This document shows positions 55,050 to 64,000 of a stretch of 64,000 bases of DNA, in pieces. Location: the NCBI GenBank assembly GCA_029962745.1, contig CM057154.1, forward strand, positions 19,100,857 to 19,164,856, in the 5' to 3' direction. The stretch is from Echinometra lucunter. Its lineage: Eukaryota; Echinodermata; Echinoidea; Camarodonta; Echinometridae. A program made the translations under genes and the position numbers. A model generated the notes under the pieces. The model saw nothing but the letters and a program-made list of their open reading frames with translations, searched no databases and was not told the DNA's origin. The stretch's first letter is position 1. The number at the start of each line of letters is the position of its first letter.

Positions 55050-57420
55050 CATCTCGGAAACATGGATTTGTGGTCAATCAGCGATTCCGTATTATTCACA
55101 GGGTTATATTTGTTTTACATTTAGACAAAGGCGGTCAAGTCAGTAGAGGAGGAGGTGTTGCACTGTTTTTAAGAGATAACATGCACTGTTCGAAATAATA
55201 CCTTTAATACTTATGATGATTCAACTTGTGAATATTTAATCTGAAATACACTGTTGGTGTTATACGGGAAACCGAATTCTGACAAAGATACTTTCTTACA
55301 GCGTCTTTGTGATGATTTGCTTTCCACTATATCTTGTGACAATCATGATGTATCAATAGTTATTTCATAATAGATCTTTTGAAAATGCTGTACATGATAT
55401 TAGTTCTATTACATTGATTAATCTTAATTGGGCATTTAATTTACGTAATTCGATTAAAGCTCTAACTCGTATAACAGTCGGCACTGCAACATTAATTGAT
55501 AAGATATATATAAATTTTCAAATGTGTCAGTGAAACCATCTGAACTGACATAGATTACTTACTCGCCTTTTCCCTTTTTAAAGTCATAAAAATTTAAAAA
55601 TGCTCATTGTGACACACAAATTTTCCAGTCCTTTAATCAAAAATCACACATGAAAATATTAGACTATTTGTTGGTGAATTATACAGGACAGATTGATTGT
55701 CTTATAGCCCGAATGGAGTGATTCATGTTATTGTCAAATATTCGGTGCATATAATTATTGTTAACTGCTACTCTCATATGTAAACTTGAAATTGCTAAAA
55801 TCATACCAGTCATATTAAAGACGATTACCATTTATTCCACAATTATCTTGCCTTGTTTATCGGAACTATAGAAAAAATGTGTTAATATAATCGTCTGTAT
55901 GACTTTATTTCAGAAAATAAATAATGTACTTTCGAAAAGGCAATTTGGATTCCGATGCAATCATAGCACGACTTATGCTTAATTAATTTACTGGATGAAA
56001 TGACAGCAATTGCAAAAAAATTGTATGGCAATATTTATGGATCTGTCGAAAGTATTCGATAGAGTAGATCATTCAGTACTTCTATCCAAATTGTATTTGG
56101 GATACGTGGAGCTCTTTTCAGTTTTCAAAAAGTTACCTCAATTACTGACATCAATTTACAGTTATAATAATGTTTCTGATTCTGCTAATCAGTTATGAAG
56201 TTCTGCAAGGATCCATCCTTGGCCCGTTACTGTTTGATATCTATTAATGATTTAGCTCTTTCGACTTACGATTTACATACATTATGTGTGCAGATGATAC
56301 AACATTTCGCATCAGTCTGGGGGTGCGTTTCATCAACATTTGTTGTCTGACAAGTTGTCAGATCTGATATCTTTCCTTGATTTTGATTGGCTGAGAAGCA
56401 TCGTTAATATGGTAACTGTCGGATAAAACAGACTTTGTCGGATAAAACATCCGACAATTCCTTTCATGAAACGCTCCCCTGGTCTTGATGATTTGAATAT
56501 AACTTAATAAAGAATTGGACAATGTATCAAAGTGGTTTAAGGCAAATAGACTAGAACTTACGAAAACAATTCTTTGTATTTTTCATAACAGAAATCATGT
56601 TTCTACATCCTCTATGAGGCATCTTTAGAACGGACATTACACTTATATTAAAATGAAAGCTGTAAACTTCCTTGGAGTGTTAGTAGATCACAATCTTCGC
56701 TCGCTGAGATGTCAATAGTAAAAACGTTTTACACAAACTTTCAAAATGCATGAGTTTTTGTATAAACTGAAGTATTATGTACCATTGCCCGTATTGTTGT
56801 ATATTTCCCTAATATTACCCTATTAACATATTGTCTTGTTGTCTGAGGAAATTCCATTCAAGGAAAGTGAATACATCGTTCAAATTGCAAAAGAAAGCTC
56901 TTCGCATTAGTGAAGCAATTGACTATATAATGCCCATTTTGCCCCTTTATTTTTCCGTTTGAAAGCCTTAATTTTATTTTTAATCTATTTAGATATCATA
57001 GTGCATTGCTTGGTTTTCAAGATTTTCAAGATTCGCTTAATCCTAAATGTATATCAGCCATACTCTTAGTTAATAAGCAAAGTCATGCCCTCGAAACCAA
57101 ACTCCGTTATTTATTACATTTACGGAAAGTAAAAGTCTCCTTTTCTGTCTGTTCTGTGTGACATACAGTGTATTCCATTTATTTGTATCATAGTTTTGTT
57201 TAAAGTAATCTGCTTCATAAAAATTACATTCTGTGTAGCTATACAATGTATTCCAATGCTTTAAAGGTACCAGGCTCGATTAGCATTCATGCTATATTCT
57301 GGTTCCTTTTATACTTTGATTTTATTCTATGCATGTATCTGTATTTATTTTATATATATCTTATATATTTATTTTTTGGATAATTAAATTTCAAGTTCAA
57401 GTTCAAATTCTAATTCAAAA
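55050..57420 (+). pseudogene. Degenerate non-LTR retrotransposon (endonuclease + RT)
   Basis: Interrupted readings in order: GGQVSRGGGVALFLRDNMHC near 55130 (endonuclease), QFGFRCNHST near 55940, MAIFMDLSKVFDRVDHSVLL near 56025 (RT motif with the first catalytic Asp), VLQGSILGPLLFDI near 56200, CADDTTF near 56290 (YADD-box equivalent, Y to C), VNFLGVLVDHNL near 56667 and FKLQKKALRI near 56880. It ends in an A/T-rich tail with TTCAAGTTCAAGTTC-type units at 57390-57415. The layout fits the jockey/CR1/L2-like group. Many stops and frameshifts; a MITE is inserted at 56317-56481. Confidence 0.8.
56317..56481. mobile_element. 165-bp MITE, copy 2, inserted in the LINE
   Basis: Reverse-complement copy of 44931-45096, with ends CTGGGGGTGCGTTTCATCAA and TTTCATGAAACGCTCCCCTG. 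It splits the LINE just after the ADD motif. The target duplication is unclear. Confidence 0.88.
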
Positions 57421-58000
57421 TCGGTTCGGAATACTCTCCCTTACACGCGTATTTGGAATAAAATATAACAGGCCATACGTTCATACAAAAATTGTTTAAT
57501 GATATTCAAAAATAATTCTCTTATTTTCCGTCTTATCTCTATTCTTATCCTTTGTTTTTCTTTTGTTTGTTTGTTTTTTGTTTGTTTTTGTTTGTTTGTT
57601 TTTTGTTTTAATATAATTTGCCTTGATACTGTTTTTTAGTGTTTTTTGTTGTTGTTATCGTTCTTGTTTTTGTTTATGTATCATTCTTTATTTTTTCATA
57701 AGTGCTCCGAAATTTTAATTACTTTTCTAAATGGGAGCTTTGCTTTAAAAAGTCGCCACGGGCTTTTTTTATCTTTGATTTTCCCCATTTCATTTAAAGA
57801 TTGTTATTAACCCTAATTTCAATGTTTTGGAATACATGTGTATATGTTTATATAATTGTATCTTCTTTTTTTAATGAAATAAATAGTGGTGTGAATATCA
57901 AAGAAAAGTACGACTGCCTACTACAGTTATTACTTGTGTTACGTTTAGGCCTGCATATATATTTGAAGAGATTTGGAATAAATATTATAAAAATCATGAG
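57421..58000. other. Intergenic
   Basis: T-rich, with (GTTT)n-like stretches at 57560-57610. No gene. Confidence 0.5.
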
Positions 58001-58169
58001 CAGGGCCCCGTAACACAAAGATCTGCAATCAACCGCAAAGTTGTAATAGCCAATTAAGACCTCTGTTTCATGCATGCGCATCTCGTTCAAAAAGGTGACC
58101 CTGGACCAATCATAATGGTTGTTTTAAATTTGCGATTGATCGCAAACCTTTGTGATATACGGGCTCCTG
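58001..58169. mobile_element. 169-bp MITE with CAGGGCCCCGTAACACAAAG ends
   Basis: Left end CAGGGCCCCGTAACACAAAG, right end CTTTGTGATATACGGGCTCCTG, inner GCAATCAACCGCAAA / TTTGCGATTGATCGC. No clear target duplication. Confidence 0.82.
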
Positions 58170-58382
58170 GCAGGAGCATTTTCATTTCTGAATTATTTTA
58201 TTTTGCTTTACATTGTAAATTTCGTTGATATGGAAATGAAAATAAATAACAATCAATCCAAAAAAAAAATCACTTAAAAAAATAGAAATAATGCAGGCAG
58301 ACGGAAAAAGGTTAAAATTATGGTTACAAATTTAGGTACTATACAGTGAGTTGCTGAGATGTTGGTGTTGGAAGGAAAAAAT

Positions 58383-58615
58383 CAGGGGCGGCGCTACGGG
58401 GGTCAGGGGTTGAATACCCCCTATGATTTTCAGATGATTAAAAAAAAATGAGAAAAAGAAGAAAAAGAGGAGGGAGAAGAAAGAAGAGGGTGGGAAAATA
58501 GAGACTTGGGGCTTGCAACTATATAATACCTCTATTCGTTTAAAACGCTAAAAATTCACCTGTGTCATCTTGCCCCCCCCCCCCCCCCCCATCAAAATAC
58601 CCTGGCGCCACCCTG
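58383..58615. mobile_element. 233-bp hAT-like MITE
   Basis: Ends CAGGGGCGGCGCTACGGGGG and CCCTGGCGCCACCCTG. Flanks GGAAAAAAT and GGAAAAAGG are similar but not identical. A-rich interior and a C run. Confidence 0.65.
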
Positions 58616-60085
58616 GGAAAAAGGAATCGGAGAGATGAAATTTAAAAAAAAAAAAAAGAGAAATAAAAGAGAGGTGGAGGGATGCTTTGTAATTAAAGAG
58701 AGAGAATCTGAGAAGTTGAAGAACAGCAAAGAATTGAAGAGAGTGAAGGAGGTTTAGAAAGAGGTGCACTTCGGAAATTAGAGACATTTACAATTCTGTT
58801 ATCATTTTATAGAAACGAAGAAGAGTCCGATCCCCTCACCCTTTGTAGGAGGAATTACGAGATAAGAAAGGGGGAGAGGGTAAGGCCAAGTAAAGTTGAT
58901 TCCTGATTTCTCGTCTGGATATTTTCAAAGTGAGGAGGGGGTTCCATGTCATTTGATATTAGATTTTTTATGCGTATATTGCTATTCGGACAACCTTAAC
59001 ACAAATTTCCACTTTTTTTTCTATTTCATTGATATAGCCTCTTAAGAGGCTCAAAACAGTGTGAAAATGAATGGTATTAATGGTTTTTGTAACCTAATTG
59101 CCTAGATGTACTCGGATTAAACTTATTTCGGAACAAAAATAACAAAACATTCAGGTTCACCGACAAAGGGAAGGAGGAGGGAAGAAGAAGCGAGGAATTA
59201 AGCGGCCTATCACAGAAGAGCATATTGTCATCTCGTAATCGAGAGAGCGGAGAAGCTTGCAACGGTAAAGAGATAGCAGTGTTCGTTGGAGAGAATATGA
59301 AGAATCTTCTACATGTAAGCCTATATATCGATCTTGCTTGCAAACCATCTATAGGCTCTGTATCTGGTTTGGAAGGAGGCGCGGTTCTAGGGCAAAAAAA
59401 GAAAGAAAAAAAAGTTGGGGTGGGGGGCTACTGGGGGCTTGGATGATTGTAATGTGTATCTGAATATACGAGGTGGCCCAGAAAGAACTGAACCCCTGAA
59501 ATCTTGAATTGCAGCGAGATAAATGACAACCACTCACAATTGCTGACTTGGTTTAAAAGCAAATTCTTTTTTCCAATGATATGACACCAAGATCACCCAT
59601 TTTGGCTCCTGCGTTCAGATGTTAGGGCTCATTTCGTGAGGCAATGTCATTTTCAAAAATTGCTTCTTTTCCGGCCAAATTCAAGTTCGATGAAGAGAAA
59701 ACTTACACCGACTGCGTTTCGTAGAATAGGCTCATGCCTATTCATAAAGGCGTGCTGATTTTTCTTTCACTATAGAAGGGCCATTGTTAAAAAAAGGGGG
59801 TATTCAGTGTTTCCAAATGTGGATGGGAAGATAGTAGGTTGCTAATCACCTAATCGCCATTGTCATGTTGATGAGTTGACCGTGAGGATTGTTGAATGGC
59901 CAATGGGAAACTTGTAATTTGGATATTGGTGATAGTGTATTGAAGATCTTGAGTAGAGTGCTTGTAATAAGGGTGTTTGTGTGCAGGGGTATCTCGGCCT
60001 GAAACATAGATTTCAGAGATATGGATCTTGAGTTGTGGAATACACCGTTGATGATAAAGAAAAACACTCCTCGTCTCATCAATCC

Positions 60086-60126
<41 letters not shown>
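58616..60126. other. Intergenic
   Basis: Purine-rich to 58760. 59470-59500 (GAGGTGGCCCAGAAAGAAC) resembles a mariner-type terminus but has no partner. (CA)n at 60088-60112. No gene supported. Confidence 0.45.
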
Positions 60127-60128
<2 letters not shown>

Positions 60129-60218
60129 GAGACAATTGAGAGAATAATAGCGTAGCATGAATCAGCGTTCCCTAAAGCTGTCCTACCATTTTGGAAATTT
60201 TGCAAAGGTTGAAAAAAT

Positions 60219-60289
60219 GTCTCTGCCGGGAATCGAACCCGGGCCTTTGCCTGTGAACGCCAATGCCTTAACCACTAGACCACGGAGAC
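60219..60289 (-). repeat. tRNA-like segment 1 (tRNA-Glu related)
   Basis: On the minus strand: GTCTCCG...CAGAGAC acceptor (6 of 7 pairs), box A TGGTCTAGTGG, a perfect CCGGG/CCCGG T stem with box B GGTTCGATTCC. The anticodon stem is flawed and the loop would give TCA. It is better read as the tRNA-derived head of a SINE than as a working tRNA gene. Confidence 0.6.
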
Positions 60290-60734
60290 GGGCCAGTGAC
60301 GACTCCAAATTCACTTAACCGACAGACTGACAAATCTTCAACCCTCACTAATTAATTCCTTTGCCGGTGGCAGATGAGTTATTTATTTCCACGAGAGTTG
60401 CCAAAGCTGTAGTATATGTTACCTGATATATATTATATGGGAGAATAATGATTGCGTAGCTCCCTCAGTGCTCCCCAGAGCTGTCATCCAATTATTATTC
60501 TCCATTTTCATTCTTTCAGGGTTTATTATTAACCACTAGACCAAGGAGACGGGCCAGTGTTTTCGGCGACTCCTATTTCACTTATTTGTGATCAGGTAAC
60601 AAATACAACAGCTTTGGCAACTCTCGTGGAAACATATACATGTGAGACAATTGAGAGAATAATAGCGTAGCACGAATCAAAGTACCCTAGAGCTGTCCTA
60701 CCATTTTGGAAATTTTGCAAAGGTTGAAAAAAAT

Positions 60735-60806
60735 GTCTCTGCCGGGAATCGAACACGGGCCTTTTGCCTATGAACGCCAATGCCTTAACCACTAGACCAC
60801 GGAGAC
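60735..60806 (-). repeat. tRNA-like segment 2
   Basis: Second copy, with one more base after the anticodon arm and a mutated box B (TGTTCGATTCC). A box-A-only scrap of the same head lies at 60529-60556. Confidence 0.6.
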
Positions 60807-61339
60807 GGGCCAGTGACGACTCCAAATTCACTTAACCGACAGATTGACAAATCTTCAACCCTCACTAATTCCTTTGCCGGTGGCAGATGAGTTATTTATT
60901 TCCACGAGGGTTGCCAAAGCTGTAGTATATGTTACCTGATATATATTATATGGGAGAAAAATGATTGCGTAGCTCCCTCAGTGCTCCCCAGAGCTGTCAT
61001 CCAATTATTATTCTCCCATTTTCATTCTTTCAGGGTTTATTATTTACAAGGGAGATGCCAAATTTGTTTATATTAAGTTGTTTATATCTCTTCTCTTCTC
61101 TCCACTCAATTTTTTTCACATTCTGATCTCCCTTCTCTCCCTCTTTCTGCTTCTCTCTCTCCCTGTCCTTCCCTTTCTTTTCTCCCTTTATCTCTCCTCT
61201 TTTTCTATATCCTCCCCTCTCTTCCCTCTCCTATCATACTTACAGACATATTATGGAAAGTGCAGTGCGTGTAATAATGATTCTATTTTGTTTATTTTCC
61301 TGAAATGCCATCTTGTTTAACTTGCTTTATTGTACTGTG

Positions 61340-61452
61340 TGCATTGTTGTGTTGTTTTATGTTTTACAGGGCCCCCAAGTATAACAGTACTTGTCTACTG
61401 ATGGGGCTACCCTTTATAAAAGATACTGAATAAACAAATAAATAACAAATTG

Positions 61453-61508
<56 letters not shown>
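61340..61508 (+). repeat. Retroelement 3' tail followed by (TA)n
   Basis: GGGCCCCCAAGTATAACAGT, GATGGGGCTACCCTTTATAA and AATAAACAAATAAATAA form a LINE-like 3' end with a short tandem tail. (TA)n at 61455-61508. Confidence 0.5.
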
Positions 61509-61516
<8 letters not shown>

Positions 61517-61818
61517 TGTATATATATTGAAATCGCACCTTTATCGATCAATAAATGGGGGAACTTGAAGGAAGCGAGATAGGAAGAGGGGAAAGTAGAT
61601 GACTGACACCCCTGAACATGTCAGAAATACCGAGTTTGAGGAGAGAAGTGTGCATTATAGAAAATACAGTACGTGCGTATAAAGAACAACAACAACGTTG
61701 CACTTTTGAAACATACCAAATTTTAACTTGAGATGGTATGAGATTTGCACCTGTGATAAAGAACATTCGTTTCAATTAAGTTCTAAAAAGATTTTTGCCC
61801 CATTTATCGGTGTTTTAT

Positions 61819-61957
61819 ATAAAATCAAAGTGTTAAATCCTCCTTACTGCCAAAAATCCAGGTAACTAGTTAGTATTGTTATGATTATAATATTTGAGCT
61901 ACATGATTTACACTTGCCGTTCGTTTCTTCACTTTGATTTAACACTTTGATTTTAAT
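61819..61957. repeat. Inverted repeat, ~19-bp arms
   Basis: AAAATCAAAGTGTTAAATC faces GATTTAACACTTTGATTTTA across ~100 bases. Confidence 0.7.
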
Positions 61958-62103
61958 TCAACTGAAACGTAAAAACACTGTGTAATTGCTTTCACCGTTT
62001 TCTGTTGTTTACGTTCGTATTTCTGTTATAATGCTGTATTTATTTCGTTGTTTTAATTGGTGCATGCTTGCAATTGGTTAATATTTATTTTGCATCTCAA
62101 ACC

Positions 62104-62140
62104 CTGAGGAAGACCTGTCACAGGGTCGAAAGTTCGGTAT
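62104..62140 (+). ncRNA. Hammerhead-ribozyme-like core (degenerate?)
   Basis: CTGAGGA, a GACCTGTCACAGGGTC stem-loop and GAAA stand in the order of a hammerhead core (CUGANGA, stem II, GAA). Such motifs are known from Penelope-like retroelement termini. A convincing stem III and stem I were not found, so it may be an inactive relic or a look-alike retroelement tail. Confidence 0.25.
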
Positions 62141-62349
62141 AATAAAGTCAGAGTGAAGATACTCGCAACGTCCCGCCATCTCTTTCTTCAGTCACAATTA
62201 TAATTTTCATACGATGCTGCACCCGTCACTTACGTGGCCGAAGCACTTTCACATTATATATGTATGTATATATATACACACACACACACACACCCTCTAT
62301 AACATAGGCATGGTCGATGTGGGCCTAACTGGAATGATAAAAGATTATC

Positions 62350-62597
62350 TGATCATTAGGAGACCTTTCACAGCATTGGACCATAGAAATTTAACCAATG
62401 TAAATTAAACGAGAAAAATTGTGGTAGTTATGGAACGTCGACCAGTTTAAGTGCAATCGTTATTTTGCATGATAATGCAGAAAAAATAGTGTCAAAATAT
62501 GCTCTCTGGATGAATGAAAATTAGTATTTTAGATTACAGACTCTTTCTTCTCCTTCTTCTTTTTCTTCTTCTTCTTCTTCTTCTTCTTCTTCTTCTT

Positions 62598-62628
<31 letters not shown>

Positions 62629-64000
62629 TTCTTCTCTTTCTTCTTCAATGTCTCCTTCATCTTCTTCTACTACTTCACCATCTTCTGCTTCTTCGATCTC
62701 CTTTTCTGGTATGTGACTCTGTTGTCACATTTTCCTGTTATAAAATTGGCGGGATTACAAACGTAGCTTCTTGTTCATAAACAGAAAACCCCGCTAAACG
62801 TATAGCGATCGATAATTTGATCGTTCAACCTATAACTTGAATTTACCTGTTTCCCACGGAGGAGTTTTGAAAGTAAACGCAAATAGAAAAAAAAGAATAG
62901 GAGCTTTGTGTGCGGGTACAATACCTTACGTAATTGACATGATACCGGCCAGCGTAATCCATAGGGTAGGGGAGGTGCAATTGCCTAGCAACTTTTCAAC
63001 CGCATCTTTATGTGTTTATCAAGGTTATGTGTTTATCGCCACTGAAGCATCTCTTCTTACCAGCCTGTCGTTTGGAAAGGTTCGTAACTTCGCAACCTGC
63101 ACTTGGGACAGGCAGAGGGCAGAGCAGTGACTATACTTATGTAGCTTGAAAAATCGCCTATCCTTAAATTGATATTTCTCATGCCGCTTATGCACCAGGT
63201 TCTGCTCATCTTGCTCCTGAATACGTACTTTGTACGAAATCATAAAATAAGCCGAAACTGAATCTCAACTGGCAGCTGGCAACTGGCAACTCGTCAAAAC
63301 TGACAAATTCTTTCATCCAGATATACAACATTTATATTCAGCGTCTAGACGAATAGCTGGTTTTCAACTCAAAACTATCGTCGCATGTTCGGTAAGTTCA
63401 CTAATTCGTCAAATTGAGGTCATAGTGTACTCTAAAGCTAACAGTGTTTGAAATTGACTATAATAATATGACTGAAATTTTTCACTTTTTCAAGATTTGG
63501 ATCACAGCAAATATATTTTCAGGGGGCGGGGGTAGCTGCAATTGTAAACTTTATCCAGGCACTTTCAAGGAGATGTGTCATTATTATTGGTGTCATTTTC
63601 CAGTGAGACATTATTAAAGGTGACATCCAATGCAGTTGAAGTATATTTTCCTCGATGTATATTCTAATTTATGCTCTAAAGTGGTTACAAATAAAATGCA
63701 ATCACCGGATAACATTATTACTTAGGACGAAGTAGCTTGAATCAGCTTGGTCAATGTAAAAAGAAAAGAAAAGAAAGAAAGAAAGACCCCGGTAGTGCAA
63801 TGTAACTGACTGCAACTAATCCCGACGAGGGTGTATTCCATGACCATAGTAGACTTCTCTTTGTATATTAGCTGATCATCAACTCCCCCCTAATTCAAAA
63901 TAGCATAGCTTTTTAATGAAAAAGTTTTGAGGAAAATAGTTTGGCAGGAGTGTTTCTTCACTTATCGACCTACTTCTGTGTGAAAATGAGATTGATCCGT
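62350..64000. repeat. 1.65-kb direct repeat, copy 2
   Basis: Counterpart of 37776-39445, running off the right edge (64000 pairs with 39445). It carries a (TTC)n tract at about 62555-62640 and no conserved ORF. Confidence 0.9.

Larger units (their letters stand above)
60127..61045. repeat. Tandem duplication of a tRNA-derived repeat, ~517-bp unit
   Basis: 60127-60643 and 60644-61045 begin with GAGACAATTGAGAGAATAAT and share nearly all of their sequence. Each has a minus-strand tRNA-like segment, CACGAG.GTTGCCAAAGCTGT and a GGGAGAATAATGATTGCGTAGC segment. Internal inverted pieces (AACAGCTTTGGCAACTCTCG at 60608) indicate a compound origin. Confidence 0.85.

Noticed and set aside
59460..59800. 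Mariner-type transposon suggested by GAGGTGGCCCAGAAAGAAC
   Set aside because: No inverted partner end and no transposase reading were found.
60219..60289. Functional tRNA gene
   Set aside because: The anticodon stem has a mismatch, the loop reads TCA, and the segment is embedded in a repeated SINE-like unit.
62514..62780. Poly-leucine ORF resembling a membrane protein
   Set aside because: It is the (TTC)n tract of the direct repeat; the other copy has no matching frame.

Overview
The window looks like intergenic-rich nuclear DNA from a marine invertebrate deuterostome, most likely an echinoderm of the sea-urchin kind. The reasons are the long G/C homopolymers, frequent acatgtacatgt strings, GCGAGCGAAGCGAGC-punctuated repeats, abundant non-autonomous DNA transposons, degenerate non-LTR retrotransposons and a low gene density. 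The species call is inference. Two runs of exactly 500 N (1305-1804, 45923-46422) are scaffold gaps.

The main genic content is one unusual paralogous family on the + strand, with three members. Copy A (5149-12033) is broken by frameshifts. Copy B (28237-32253) is intact, 1338 aa. Copy C (46423-47315) is only a 3' part, cut by the second gap. The protein has an unrecognised N-terminal domain (about 160 aa), a long Lys/Ser-rich presumably disordered middle with basic NLS-like clusters, an SGNH/GDSL-hydrolase-like fold and a C-terminal CCHC zinc knuckle. In B and C the catalytic Asp-x-x-His is lost, so the domain looks like a pseudoenzyme. Copy A carries three SGNH domains in tandem, and only the first keeps all catalytic motifs. 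Copy A also has three tandem copies of a ~480-bp segment that is single in B and carries GILK and RVxF-like (PP1-docking-like) motifs. A and B share the 3' end of an upstream intron, its acceptor, and several kb of 3' flank, so they arose by DNA duplication, not retrocopying.

Layout: 1-3774 is a large inverted duplication around the first gap, with a 1.5-kb hAT-like element (3494-4991) beside it. Copy A and its 3' flank run to about 15 kb. 15-28 kb is a transposon graveyard: a 241-bp and a 1.86-kb hAT-like element with perfect 8-bp target duplications, a GGGTGTCGAT-TIR element, a dyad minisatellite, a LINE 3' end and a possible GH18 remnant. Copy B and its insertion-riddled 3' flank fill 28-36.4 kb. 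36.4-46 kb holds foldback elements, nested AT-rich inverted repeats and microsatellites. Copy C lies at 46.4-47.3 kb. 47.7-51.0 kb is a 3.3-kb TIR element with another element nested in it. 51-64 kb holds LINE remains, MITEs, a duplicated tRNA-derived repeat, and the second copy of a 1.65-kb direct repeat (37776-39445 / 62350-64000).

Because A and B are duplicates, each serves as the empty site for insertions in the other, which dates at least six insertions after the duplication. No transposase, complete reverse transcriptase, CRISPR array, rRNA or convincing functional tRNA gene was seen.
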